In this document: positions 1 to 7,770 of the stretch, piece after piece
Position numbering within the stretch: position 1 is the first letter of the stretch
Layout of the letters: the number at the start of each line of letters is the position of its first letter
Assembly (NCBI RefSeq): GCF_018883605.1
Contig: NZ_JAHLEM010000123.1
Span: 1-32,177, forward strand
Direction of reading: 5' to 3'
From: Streptomyces niphimycinicus
Lineage (GTDB): Bacteria > Actinomycetota > Actinomycetes > Streptomycetales > Streptomycetaceae
DNA length: 32,177 nt
Translations under genes and position numbers: made by a program
Notes under the pieces: generated by a model
Told to the model about the DNA's origin: nothing
Database searches by the model: none
Seen by the model: the letters and a program-made list of their open reading frames with translations, nothing else

Positions 1-874
1 GGGCGGGCGGCTGGGTGGGGGTGGCCGACGGGGCGGCCGAGGCCGGGCCGGGGTGGCCCTCGACCGCGTACTCCCCGGAGTCCTCCGCGCCCTCCTCGGC
101 GGCCGGAACCGACCACTGGCCGGTGTGCCCCTGCTGCTGTCCGGGCGCGGGCTGGTGCGGCTGCTGCGGCTGGTGGGGCTGCTGCCGGGGCGTCGGCCCG
201 GCGAAGGGCATCCGCAACTGAGCCGTCGTCTGCGGGTCCTGAGGGTCGTCCGCGTGGCCGCCGTAAGGAGGCGCGGCCGGGCCGGGGTGGTCGTCGACCC
301 GGTACTCACCGGTCTCGTCCACACCCTCGTCGCCCGCGACCGGGATGGTCCACTGGCTGGTCTGCACCGGCCCGCCCGCGCCGTTGTCGGACGAGGCGGG
401 CACCGGCCAGTCGTCGACCGGCCAGTCGTCCACCGGCTCCTCGGCCGCCGGAGCGGGCCAGTGGCCGGTGTGCGGCGGGTGGTGGCCCTGCTGGTCCTCG
501 GTGGGCACCGGCCACTGGACGGCGCCGTGCGGATCGTGGTGGCCGCCGTACAGATAGCCGCCGTCGGTCTCCGCGGTGGTCCAGTGCCCGGTCATGCCCT
601 GGTCGTGGGGAGCGCCCTGGCCATGGCCGGACGGCTGCCACTGGCCGCCATGGGACGGGTCACCGTGCCCCACGTCCATCGGCGGGGGCGCGTAGCCGGT
701 GCCGGGCGCCGCGAGCGGGTCCCAACGGCCGGACGGATCGGTCGGGTCCGGGTGGGCGTAGTCCGGCGGCAGTTGTACGAACGCCGTCGACTCGGCGTCG
801 TACTCCGGGCCGTGCGGCATCGGCTGCCATCCGCTTCCCGGATCCGGCCGGTGCGGCTGCTGTTCATCACTCAC
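1..874 (-). CDS. Probable (2Fe-2S)-binding subunit of a xanthine dehydrogenase-type oxidoreductase, N-terminal part only
   Basis: The frame starts at a GTG at 874 that overlaps the TGA of the FAD subunit by 4 bp (GTGA), and it stays open for about 291 codons to the window edge. The visible part is low-complexity and rich in Pro, Gln, His, Gly and Trp. It carries degenerate repeats of the type GxW-x-VP-A-x-EE followed by (S/T)GEY-x-V-x-x-HPGPA. The clearest copies cover about 50-205 (reading GQW...TGEY/SGEY...HPGPA), and a PHQPQQPHQP stretch lies near 130-180. No iron-sulfur motif has been reached yet. The assignment rests on coupling to the FAD subunit and on my recollection that Streptomyces 2Fe-2S subunits carry such long N-terminal extensions before the ferredoxin-like domain. 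The frame is secure; the function is inferred. Confidence 0.7.
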   Translation of the reverse strand, partial: MSDEQQPHRPDPGSGWQPMPHGPEYDAESTAFVQLPPDYAHPDPTDPSGRWDPLAAPGTGYAPPPMDVGHGDPSHGGQWQPSGHGQGAPHDQGMTGHWTTAETDGGYLYGGHHDPHGAVQWPVPTEDQQGHHPPHTGHWPAPAAEEPVDDWPVDDWPVPASSDNGAGGPVQTSQWTIPVAGDEGVDETGEYRVDDHPGPAAPPYGGHADDPQDPQTTAQLRMPFAGPTPRQQPHQPQQPHQPAPGQQQGHTGQWSVPAAEEGAEDSGEYAVEGHPGPASAAPSATPTQPPA

Positions 875-1770
875 GCGAGTGCCCTCCCCAGAGCTCGGCG
901 GGCCAGGGCCGCCACGGTACGCCTCAGGTGGATCGCGGCAGGCGGCAGGGGGACCGGCTCGGTTCCGTCCTGCGGGGGCGGCGGATCGGGGATGCACGCG
1001 GCGGCGACGTACTCGCCGAAAGCGGTGGTGACCTGCGGATCGAGATGGCCGCGGTCGCCGTCCCAGTCGATGAGCGAGGCGACCCAGCGCTCGGCGTCCA
1101 GGGGGCGCAGCGGCATCGGCGCGACCGCCCCGACCGCACAGCGCACCCCGCGCCGCGCGGGGTCCAGGACGAGGGCGACGGAGGCGGTGGCCCGGCCGGG
1201 CCCGGTGCGCCCGGTGGCCTTGAGGAAGGTCTGCGGGGCGTGCAGCAGCGGAACCCGGACGAATCCGACGAGTTCACCGGGGTTCAGCAGATCGACCCCG
1301 GCGAGCAGATGGCTGACCGGGATCTCGCGGCGGGACCCCTCGGGCCCGGCGATGATGACCGTGGCCTCCAGCGCGGCGAGCACCGGCAGCGCGTCGCCGG
1401 TGGGGGCGGCGGTGACGATGTTGCCGCCGAGAGTGCCCGCGTTGCGGATCTGCGGTGGTCCGGCGGCCCGCGCGGCCGCGGCCAGCGCCGGGATCAGCGC
1501 GGCGAAGTCGGGGCGGCCCATCCGGGCGTGGGTGAGTCCGGCGCCGAGCAGGGCGTGCCCGTCCAGATAGCGCCAGCCTCGGATTTCGCTGATCCGGCCG
1601 AGGCCGACGAGCGCGGCGGGCCGCAGCAGGCCGGAGTTGACCGCGGCCATCAGATCGGTACCGCCCGCCACGGGCACGGCGGCGGGCATGGCGGCCAGTG
1701 CCGCCACGGCCTCGTCGAGCGTGCCCGGCAACGTCACCGTGTGCGCCGCCTGCGGTGCGTGCGTGGTCAA
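871..1770 (-). CDS. FAD-binding subunit of a molybdopterin oxidoreductase (CoxM/XdhB type)
   Basis: This is the medium, FAD-carrying subunit of a xanthine dehydrogenase/CO-dehydrogenase-family enzyme, which passes electrons between the 2Fe-2S subunit and FAD/NAD. With a TTG start at 1770 it is 299 residues, the usual family length. That start is preceded by a purine-rich GGGGAAGGGG ribosome site, whereas the ORF could formally extend to 1851. Both FAD-binding signatures of the PCMH fold are visible: AGGTDL (residues 35-40) and RNAGTLGGN (109-117) followed by a TAAPTGD segment. The rest is the CO-dehydrogenase flavoprotein C-terminal domain. It overlaps the next gene by 4 bp, so the two are translationally coupled. 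The Mo-binding large subunit would lie beyond the left edge. The substrate cannot be told from this subunit. Confidence 0.9.
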   Translation of the reverse strand: MTTHAPQAAHTVTLPGTLDEAVAALAAMPAAVPVAGGTDLMAAVNSGLLRPAALVGLGRISEIRGWRYLDGHALLGAGLTHARMGRPDFAALIPALAAAARAAGPPQIRNAGTLGGNIVTAAPTGDALPVLAALEATVIIAGPEGSRREIPVSHLLAGVDLLNPGELVGFVRVPLLHAPQTFLKATGRTGPGRATASVALVLDPARRGVRCAVGAVAPMPLRPLDAERWVASLIDWDGDRGHLDPQVTTAFGEYVAAACIPDPPPPQDGTEPVPLPPAAIHLRRTVAALARRALGRALA

Positions 1771-2094
1771 CCCGCTGCCCCTTCCCCGGTGTCCCGGCTG
1801 TTGCGCCGTACGGTACGTGCTGACAGCCCGGACGTGGCAACTCTGGCACATCTTGCGAGCCCGCCGTCGTGGGGGTCCGTGATCCGTGGATCCGTCCCTG
1901 ACCTGGGGGATGGTACGGGTTTGGGGCGACGTCTCCGGCGAGAGTGGATTGCCACGTTTCAGGGACCCTTGTGCGATTTGGTCTTGCGCCGGAGGGACTA
2001 CGCTCGCAGGGGCGGCGGAGCGTCGGCGCGCACCTTTTTCAGGACCCGGTCCCCCGGCCGCGGCCGGGGGTGCTCCCGGCCGCGGCGGGGCGGC
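1771..2094. other. Intergenic region upstream of the FAD subunit and downstream of the hexosaminidase
   Basis: No gene is visible in this 324-bp stretch. The half nearest 1770 should hold the promoter of the oxidoreductase operon. It contains an 11-bp perfect palindrome, CGTAC-G-GTACG, at 1807-1817, about 40 bp upstream of the TTG start. No convincing -35/-10 pair stands out. The half nearest 2094 holds the hexosaminidase terminator. Confidence 0.5.
2051..2070 (-). terminator. GC-rich hairpin downstream of the hexosaminidase gene
   Basis: A perfect 20-bp palindrome, CCCCCGGCCG/CGGCCGGGGG, lies about 25 bp past the hexosaminidase stop. There is no T-tract, which is common for Streptomyces terminators. 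A further partial copy (CCCGGCCGCGG) follows at 2074-2084. Confidence 0.55.
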
Positions 2095-3762
2095 TCACAC
2101 GATCGGGGGCGCTCCCTCGCGCGGGCGTCCGAGCAGGCCGGGGCGCCGCTGCCAGGGGAGCGGCCCGGCGGGCGGGCGATAGCTCACGCCGAGCGCGTCC
2201 AAACGCGCGTAATGTGCCTCCATGCGCCCCTGGAACGCCCCGAAGTCCCGTTCGGACGACGGCGGCAGCGCCGACCAGACGACCTCGGCGAAGGCGGCGA
2301 GCCGGGGGAAGGTCTGGTAGTCGACGCGCCGGCGGTCCTCCATCACCTCGGTCCAGACGTTGGCCTGGGCGCCCAGCACCCGGTCCGCGTCGGCTCCGGT
2401 GAGCTGTGGTGGAACCGGTTCGAAGCGATAGACATCCTCCAGGGTGCGGACGTAGCCGATCGGGACCGGCTCGCCCTCGCCCGGAGCCTGCCGGTGGTCG
2501 AAGTACACCTGCTGCTCGGGGCACATGACGACGTCATGGCCGGCCCGCGCGGCGGCGATCCCGCCCGCGTAGCCGCGCCAGGAGGAGACCGCGGCGCCCT
2601 CCGGCAGCGGGGCGTCGGCCGCGCCGCCCTCGAGGATCTCGTCCCAGCCGATCAGCCGGCGCCCGCGCTCGGCCAGCCAGTGGCCGAAGTGGCGGATGAA
2701 CCAGCTCTGGAGCTCGTCCTCGTCGGCGAGACCCTGCGCGCGGATGCGCTCCTGAGCGGCCGGGGACGCCTTCCACTGGTCCTTGGGGCACTCGTCGCCG
2801 CCGATGTGGACGAAGGTGCCGGGGAACAGCTCCAGGACCTCTTCCAGCACCTGCTCGAAGAAGCGGAGCGTGTTGTCGGTGGGAGCGAGTACGTTCGGGT
2901 TGACGCCCCAGGTGGTCCAGACTCCGAGGGAGGCGGTGTCGATGACATCGGTGTTGCCCAGCTCCGGGTACGCGGCGATGGCGGCCTGCGAATGCCCGGG
3001 AATGTCGATCTCCGGCACGACGGTGATATGCCGTTCGGCGGCGTAGGCGACGATCTCGCGGATGTCGTCCTGGGTGTAGTAGCCGCCGTGCGGCCGCTCG
3101 TCCCACAGCGGGGACGCCCGGTGGCCGAGCTTGGTGCGCTCACGCCAGGCGCCGGTCCCGGTCAGCTTGGGATAGCGGCGGATCGCCACGCGCCAGCCCT
3201 GGTCGTCGGTGAGATGGAAGTGGAAGACATTGAGCTTGTGGGCGGCGAGCAGGTCGAGATAGGCGAAGACGCCGTCCTTGGGCATGAAGTGACGGGCCAC
3301 ATCCAGCATCAGCCCGCGCCAGGCGAACCGGGGCGCGTCCTTGACCGTCCGCTCCGCCAGCTCCCAGCCGGTCTCCGCGTCCCTGAGCGGGGCGCGGCGG
3401 AAGGCGTCGGGGCCCAGCAACTGACGGAGCGTCTGGGTGCCCCAGTGGACGCCCGCGGCCGTGCCGCCCGCGATCTCCACCCGGCCGTCGGCCACGGTGA
3501 GCCGGTAGCCCTCGGGCTCCAGCGCGGCGTCGATCCGCAGCGTGAGGGTGTCGGGGCCGCCGGGTTCGCCGTCCGGCAGGGACAGGCCGAGCGCCTGGCC
3601 GAGGGTGGTGCGCAGCAGGCGCGCCACGCCCTCGGCGCCGGGGGCGGCGGCCAGGGCGGTGTGCCGCGGGTGGATCCGCGCGCCCGCGCGGCCCGTACGG
3701 CTCTGGTCATGGCGGGGCGCGGGGATCAGCCCCGCGGCGTCGTGTGTCATCTGCTCCCTCAT
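2095..3762 (-). CDS. Beta-N-acetylhexosaminidase, glycoside hydrolase family 20
   Basis: The enzyme removes terminal GlcNAc/GalNAc from chito-oligosaccharides and related sugars. At 555 residues it has an N-terminal alpha/beta GH20b domain (about 20-140) and then the GH20 TIM barrel. Visible family motifs are RGLMLDVARHF (149-159), HLTDDQGWR (183-191), PEIDIPGH (250-257) and the catalytic Asp-Glu pair in HIGGDE (D323, E324), where Asp orients the substrate acetamido group. No signal peptide is seen, so it is probably cytoplasmic and splits imported sugars. An alternative ATG at 3750 follows GAGGGAG by only 3 nt; I kept 3762, but either may be used. It lies 96 bp after the second permease gene on the same strand and so probably belongs to the ABC operon, much as a hexosaminidase follows dasABC. 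Confidence 0.93.
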   Translation of the reverse strand: MREQMTHDAAGLIPAPRHDQSRTGRAGARIHPRHTALAAAPGAEGVARLLRTTLGQALGLSLPDGEPGGPDTLTLRIDAALEPEGYRLTVADGRVEIAGGTAAGVHWGTQTLRQLLGPDAFRRAPLRDAETGWELAERTVKDAPRFAWRGLMLDVARHFMPKDGVFAYLDLLAAHKLNVFHFHLTDDQGWRVAIRRYPKLTGTGAWRERTKLGHRASPLWDERPHGGYYTQDDIREIVAYAAERHITVVPEIDIPGHSQAAIAAYPELGNTDVIDTASLGVWTTWGVNPNVLAPTDNTLRFFEQVLEEVLELFPGTFVHIGGDECPKDQWKASPAAQERIRAQGLADEDELQSWFIRHFGHWLAERGRRLIGWDEILEGGAADAPLPEGAAVSSWRGYAGGIAAARAGHDVVMCPEQQVYFDHRQAPGEGEPVPIGYVRTLEDVYRFEPVPPQLTGADADRVLGAQANVWTEVMEDRRRVDYQTFPRLAAFAEVVWSALPPSSERDFGAFQGRMEAHYARLDALGVSYRPPAGPLPWQRRPGLLGRPREGAPPIV

Positions 3763-3802
3763 CGGCCCTTGTCGGCGCGTTGAAAGCCCTTGCCGGTCCG
3801 TT

Positions 3803-3868
3803 CGTCGGCCTTCTTCGTCAGTCCTTCTCCTCGTCAGCCTCGTCAGCCCTTCTCTCCGTCAGTCCTTC
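3803..3868 (-). repeat. Degenerate tandem copies of the permease gene's stop-codon region
   Basis: On the minus strand the last codons of the permease gene, GAAGGACTGACG (TGA is its stop), are followed by GAAGGGCTGACG, GAGGCTGACG, GAAGGACTGACG and GAAGGCCGACG. These are short imperfect copies of the gene's own end, filling most of the gap before the hexosaminidase gene. No gene is encoded. The likely origin is replication slippage. Confidence 0.6.
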
Positions 3869-4728
3869 ACGGCGCCGCCGAGACCGGAGACCAGTCGGCG
3901 CTGTACGAGGACGAAGAAGATCAGCACGGGGATGGTCATGACGGTGGACGCCGCCATGATGCCTCCCCAGTCGTTGCCCTCGGCCTTGAAGAAGACCAGC
4001 AGCGCCATCGGAAGGGTGGAGTTCTCGGTCGCGCTGATGATGAAGGACTTGGCGAACAGGAAGTCGTTCCAGGTGGAGATGAAGGAGAAGACGCTCGTCG
4101 CGACAAGTCCGGGGAAGACCAGCGGGAAGAGGATCTGCCACAGGAAGCGGGAGCGGCTGGCCCCGTCGAGATAGGCCGCCTCCTCCAGCGCCTCGGGCAC
4201 GGCCTTGACGAAGCCGCGCAGCATCCAGATGGCGAACGGCAGCGAGAAGGCGATATGCGGCAGGATCAGCGAGCCCAGGGTGTTGAGCCCGATCCCCGGC
4301 ACCGACTCCCCCAGATCGCGCATCAGGAAGAACAGCGGGATGGTCAGCGCCTCGATCGGCACCATCTGCGCGACCAGGAACATGATCAGCAGCGTGGTGC
4401 GGAAGCGGAACCGGAAGCGGGCGACCGCCGTCGCCGCGAGGAAGGCGATCAGCGCCGAGGCGACCACCACCACCCCGGCCACCAGGAGGCTGTTGAGGAA
4501 GTAGCGCCCGAAGTCCTCCTGCTGGAAGACGCGCCGGAAGGAGTCGAGCGACGGGGCCGTCGTCCACGGCCGGGGCTCGGTGGACTGGATCTCCCCCTCG
4601 GGCTTGAAGGCCGAGAGCACCATCCAGTACAGCGGGAAGGCGACCACGGCCGCCACGATCAGGGCGGTGGCCTCGGCGGCGAAGCGCCAGGGACGGCGGA
4701 TGCGCAGCGAGACGCGCGAGTGGCTCAC
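3859..4728 (-). CDS. Sugar ABC transporter permease (MalG/DasC type)
   Basis: This is the second inner-membrane permease of a CUT1-family importer. The GTG start at 4728 overlaps the TGA of the first permease by 4 bp (GTGA), giving 289 residues, the family norm; longer readings of this frame are not credible. About six membrane segments are visible, the first near 20-40. The cytoplasmic EAA loop, which contacts the ATPase, is EALEEAAYLDGAS (residues 179-191). No ATPase gene lies nearby. That is usual for Streptomyces CUT1 importers, which share the unlinked ATPase MsiK (known family behaviour). Sugar specificity is inferred from the hexosaminidase downstream to be an amino sugar or its oligomers. 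Confidence 0.93.
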   Translation of the reverse strand: MSHSRVSLRIRRPWRFAAEATALIVAAVVAFPLYWMVLSAFKPEGEIQSTEPRPWTTAPSLDSFRRVFQQEDFGRYFLNSLLVAGVVVVASALIAFLAATAVARFRFRFRTTLLIMFLVAQMVPIEALTIPLFFLMRDLGESVPGIGLNTLGSLILPHIAFSLPFAIWMLRGFVKAVPEALEEAAYLDGASRSRFLWQILFPLVFPGLVATSVFSFISTWNDFLFAKSFIISATENSTLPMALLVFFKAEGNDWGGIMAASTVMTIPVLIFFVLVQRRLVSGLGGAVKD

Positions 4729-5723
4729 AGTTCTTCTCCCTGGCGTCGCAGCAGCCGCAGATAGACCAGCGTCACGACCAGCAGGATGAGCAGCATCACC
4801 ACGCCGATCGCCGAGCCCAGGCTGTACTGCGAGGACGCGAACGCCTTCTGGTACGCGTACACGTTGAGCACCATGTTCTGGCGCGCGATCCCGCCGCCGT
4901 CGGTCATGACGTAGATCTGGGTGAAGACCTTGAAGTCCCAGATGATGGACTGGATGGTCACCACGACGAGGATCGGCCGCAGCATCGGCGCCATGATGGT
5001 GCGCCAGATCCGCCAGGTGGAGGCGCCGTCGAGGGCGGCGGCCTCCAGCACCTCGGTGGGGATGGCCTTGATGCCCGCGTAGACGGTGACCATCACAAAC
5101 GGGAACGAGCACCACACGACCTCGAACAGCACCAGGGCGAAGGCGCTGTAGCGGTCATAGGTCCAGGAGTAGTTCTCGAACCCGGAGAGCCCGAACCACA
5201 CCAGGATCTTGTTCACCGGCCCGAAGTCGGGGTCGAAGAGGAAGACCCAGACCGTCGAGCCGGTGATCGCCGGGGTGGCCCAGGCGCCGAGCGCGGCCAG
5301 CATCAGCGCCAGCCGCGGAATGGCCCGTACGCGCGTCAGCAGCACCGCGAGCGCACAGCCGACCGCGAGGGTCGACACCACGCAGACGGCGGCGAAGAGC
5401 AGCGTGGCCACGACGACGTTCCAGAACTCGCCGTCGCGGAACAGCTCGGCGTAGTTGGCGAATCCCTGGAAGGTGGTCGGCTCACCGCCGCTGACCTGCG
5501 CCTGGGTGTACTCCAGGAAGGAGATCAGACCGAGCTGGTAGATCGGGTAGACGAGCAGCCCGCCCAGGACGACGAGCGCCGGGGCGAGATAGAGCCAGGG
5601 CGTCCAGGCTCCCCGCCGGGAGCCCTTCCCGGCTCGGCCCCCGGCCGGGACGACGGGGCCCGGCCGGGACCGGCGGCCCTTGGCGGGGGCGCGCCGGGCG
5701 TGCTGTGCGGTGCCGGAGCTCAC
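4725..5723 (-). CDS. Sugar ABC transporter permease (MalF/DasB type)
   Basis: This is the first permease of the CUT1 importer, 332 residues. It starts at a GTG at 5723 that overlaps the binding-protein stop by 4 bp (GTGA), and it overlaps the next permease in the same way, so the transporter genes are made in a coupled series. The first 38 residues are an Arg/Gly/Pro-rich cytoplasmic tail, followed by about six membrane segments starting at WLYLAPALVVLGG (residues 43-55). The EAA loop EVLEAAALDGAS is at 224-235. The MalF-like long P2 loop is absent, as in other actinobacterial sugar permeases. Confidence 0.93.
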   Translation of the reverse strand: MSSGTAQHARRAPAKGRRSRPGPVVPAGGRAGKGSRRGAWTPWLYLAPALVVLGGLLVYPIYQLGLISFLEYTQAQVSGGEPTTFQGFANYAELFRDGEFWNVVVATLLFAAVCVVSTLAVGCALAVLLTRVRAIPRLALMLAALGAWATPAITGSTVWVFLFDPDFGPVNKILVWFGLSGFENYSWTYDRYSAFALVLFEVVWCSFPFVMVTVYAGIKAIPTEVLEAAALDGASTWRIWRTIMAPMLRPILVVVTIQSIIWDFKVFTQIYVMTDGGGIARQNMVLNVYAYQKAFASSQYSLGSAIGVVMLLILLVVTLVYLRLLRRQGEEL

Positions 5724-7057
5724 TGCTGGAACGCCTCGTCCATCTTCTTCGCGGCGTCCTTGGTGGCGGTCTCCACGTTCTTACGGCCGCTGACGATCTC
5801 CTGGAACATGGTGGGCAGGACGAGCTGCGCGTCGATGGCCGCCCAGCCGGGCGAGGCGGGCACGAACTTGGCGCTGTCGTTGAGGGTCTTCACGAAGGGC
5901 TTCAGGAAGGGGTCCTTCTGCGCCACATCGCCGCGCACATCGGTGAAGGTCGGCAGGAAGCCCATGGCGTCGTAGAGCTTGCGCTGGGTCTGCTTGCCGG
6001 AGAGCGTCTGGAGCAGGTCCACGGCGAGGGTGCGGTGCGTGGTGCTCTTGAGCACTCCGACGTTGTTGCCGCCCGCGAAGGCCGGGGCGATATCGCCCTT
6101 CTTCACGCCCGGCAGCGGCACGACCTTGTACTTGCCCTTGACCTTGCCCGCCTCGATGGCCTGGCGGCTGAAGTCGCCGCCGATCGCCATGCCCGCCTTG
6201 CCCGAGGCGAACGCCTCGATGGTGTCGTTGCCGCCCCACTGGGCGCACTTGGCGGCCGGGCAGTTGTCGTTGCCGAAGAGCGAGGTGTACGCCTTGACGC
6301 CCTTCTGGGCGTTGGCGCTGTCGATGGCCGCCTCGTACTCGTTCGAGCCGAACTTGCCCTTCTCGCCGGCGAGGTCGCCGCCGTTGGCCCAGATGAAGGG
6401 CATCGCGCCGTAGGTGTAGGCGCCGCCGACCGCGAGACCGTACAGATCCGACCGCTGCGAGCGGATCTTCTTCGCGGTCGCAATCAGTTCGTCCTGGGTG
6501 GTCGGGGGCTCCAGGCCGAGGTCCTTGAAGACGTCCGTCCGGTAGTACAGCGCCCGGACGCCGACGAAGAGCGGAGCGCCGTAGACCTTGCCGCCGATGG
6601 TCAGCGTGTACTTCGCGGTGGGGTCGATGTTCGTCGAGTCGCCCCAGGCGCCGAACTCCTTGCTGATGTCCAGCAGTCCGCCGTCCTTGACGTAGCCGGC
6701 GGTGTCGGTGTTGCCGTACTCGATGACGTCGGGAGCGCTCTTGGGGTCGTTGAAAGCCGCCTTGATCTTCTGCGCCCGGGTGTCGATCGGGATGTAGGCC
6801 ACCTCGACCTCGGTCCCGTCATGCTCCTTCTCGAAGCCGGCGACCGCCTCGTCGATCACCTTCTTCTTGGGCGCGTTGTTGACCTCCTGGAAGAGCCAGA
6901 CGCGCAGCTTGCCGCTCTTCTCGTCCTTGTCGGAGCTGTTGTCGGAGGTGGAGGGAGCGCATCCGGTCGCGGCCAGCCCCGCCAGGGTCAGTGCCGCCAC
7001 GGGCACGGTGACGCGCGAGGACAAGCGGGAGAACACGGAGAGATGGGACGACTTCAT
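5720..7057 (-). CDS. Extracellular sugar-binding lipoprotein of the ABC transporter (DasA/NgcE-like)
   Basis: This solute-binding lipoprotein captures sugar outside the cell for the two permeases encoded after it. The ATG at 7057 (MKSSHLSV) is preceded by AAGGG and gives 445 residues with a classic lipoprotein signal: Arg-containing n-region, hydrophobic core at 17-30, and a lipobox ending TGC with lipidated Cys33. The frame continues upstream to 7099, but that extension would bury the signal peptide. The mature part is a family-1 solute-binding fold (GFEKEHDGTEVEVAY and APDVIEYGNTD segments). With the GH20 enzyme in the same operon, N-acetylglucosamine or chito-oligosaccharides are the likeliest ligands; this is inference. 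A DasR-type site and an inverted repeat lie in its promoter region. Confidence 0.92.
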   Translation of the reverse strand: MKSSHLSVFSRLSSRVTVPVAALTLAGLAATGCAPSTSDNSSDKDEKSGKLRVWLFQEVNNAPKKKVIDEAVAGFEKEHDGTEVEVAYIPIDTRAQKIKAAFNDPKSAPDVIEYGNTDTAGYVKDGGLLDISKEFGAWGDSTNIDPTAKYTLTIGGKVYGAPLFVGVRALYYRTDVFKDLGLEPPTTQDELIATAKKIRSQRSDLYGLAVGGAYTYGAMPFIWANGGDLAGEKGKFGSNEYEAAIDSANAQKGVKAYTSLFGNDNCPAAKCAQWGGNDTIEAFASGKAGMAIGGDFSRQAIEAGKVKGKYKVVPLPGVKKGDIAPAFAGGNNVGVLKSTTHRTLAVDLLQTLSGKQTQRKLYDAMGFLPTFTDVRGDVAQKDPFLKPFVKTLNDSAKFVPASPGWAAIDAQLVLPTMFQEIVSGRKNVETATKDAAKKMDEAFQQ

Positions 7058-7076
7058 GAGGACCCTTAAACATTTG

Positions 7077-7097
7077 GCGTTGCAGCATATGCAACGC
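7077..7097 (-). promoter_or_regulatory. Inverted-repeat operator in the leader of the sugar-uptake operon
   Basis: Perfect 8-bp arms GCGTTGCA and TGCAACGC flank a 5-nt spacer. The element ends 20 nt before the ATG at 7057 and lies downstream of the proposed -10 box. Size and symmetry fit a LacI- or ROK-type repressor site. A second wider pair, ACGCAT (7094-7099) and ATGCGT (7117-7122), overlaps its edge. Confidence 0.55.
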
Positions 7098-7123
7098 ATG
7101 TTTCGCTCAGCACAATATGCGTG

Positions 7124-7152
7124 AGGCTAGGGAACCTTGAGCGACCCCACAA
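7124..7152 (-). promoter_or_regulatory. Candidate promoter of the sugar-uptake operon
   Basis: On the minus strand a -35-like TTGTGG (7152-7147) and a -10-like TAGCCT (7129-7124) are separated by 17 nt, close to the Streptomyces housekeeping pattern. The dre-like site overlaps the -35 end and the inverted repeat follows the -10, a sensible arrangement for two repressors. Confidence 0.4.
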
Positions 7153-7167
7153 GAGGTCTGAACCACT
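7152..7167 (-). promoter_or_regulatory. DasR-responsive element (dre)-like site
   Basis: The 16-mer AGAGGTCTGAACCACT matches the dre consensus ACTGGTCTAGACCACT at 12 of 16 positions, including the GGTCT and ACCACT blocks. It sits about 95 nt upstream of the binding-protein start, adjoining a candidate -35 box. DasR is the GlcNAc-6-phosphate-responsive GntR regulator of chitin and amino-sugar genes, which fits the operon's hexosaminidase. Confidence 0.5.
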
Positions 7168-7214
7168 CCGTGACCAAATGAGCCGAACCGCTGTGCGGCA
7201 CAACGGACTTCGCG

Positions 7215-7625
7215 CTAGCGACGCGGTAACTCTTCACCCGGATAGGCGGGTTCAACATACGGCACGGCCTCCACCCGCGCACCCGCTTCCTCCAGGCGCG
7301 CGATCACCCGGCCCCAGTCGGGCCAGGTCTTCCGGATCCGCTCGAGGACGTGGTCGCTGGCCACCAACACCACATCGCAGCCCGGGTCGGCCGCCCACTC
7401 CAGAAGTCCGGGAAGGGTCGGCTGCGCGACCGACATCACGCAGCTTCCGGCGGGCCGGTAGCCCCGCTCGGCGGCCAGCCGCCCGCACTGTTCGAGCTGG
7501 GCGTCCCAGTCCTTCTCGAACTGGCAGTAGGCGCTGGCGCCTTCCGCATCGGGCTCGTCGACCTCACGCGCCCCGAACACCAGATAGGCGGCCCGCGCCG
7601 CCCCGTTCTCCGTACGCCCGCTCAT
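7215..7625 (-). CDS. Hypothetical protein with a resolvase-like pattern
   Basis: This 136-residue protein has a good start (MSGRTENG) and no family I can name firmly. Its layout echoes the N-terminal domain of serine recombinases: a first strand (AAYLVFGAREVDE), a helix with Gln and Cys (QLEQCGRLAAERGY), then LLEWAADPGCDVVLVASDHVLER, like the usual LLxxxxxGxVDxVVVxxLDRLSR, and finally VIARLEEAGARVEAV. The catalytic Ser of the YxRxS motif is missing (the strand reads YLVFGARE), so it would be inactive as a recombinase and perhaps a regulatory or protein-binding relative. It lies between the sugar operon promoter and a strong terminator, apparently transcribed alone. Confidence 0.75.
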   Translation of the reverse strand: MSGRTENGAARAAYLVFGAREVDEPDAEGASAYCQFEKDWDAQLEQCGRLAAERGYRPAGSCVMSVAQPTLPGLLEWAADPGCDVVLVASDHVLERIRKTWPDWGRVIARLEEAGARVEAVPYVEPAYPGEELPRR

Positions 7626-7672
7626 GGGCCGACCCTACTGGGGTCATCCGGCGCACGGCAGGGCGCACAAGC

Positions 7673-7725
7673 ACGGCTCGCCCGGCCCGCGACCCCCGAG
7701 TGGGGCCGCGGGCCGGGCGAGCCGT
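7673..7725 (-). terminator. Strong terminator hairpin after the DUF3039 gene
   Basis: Perfect 19-bp arms (7673-7691 and 7707-7725) enclose a 15-nt loop that itself contains CCCC-GAGT-GGGG. It follows the DUF3039 gene and separates it from the next minus-strand gene. Confidence 0.8.
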
Positions 7726-7770
7726 CTGTCGCGCGAGGCTTTCCGTCAGGGCCTGGGGCCCACGGACCGG

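Noticed and set aside
53..1570. Long plus-strand open frame of 505 codons
   Set aside because: It runs antisense to the oxidoreductase subunits and reads as Arg/Gly/Val-rich sequence without a domain; a high-GC shadow frame.
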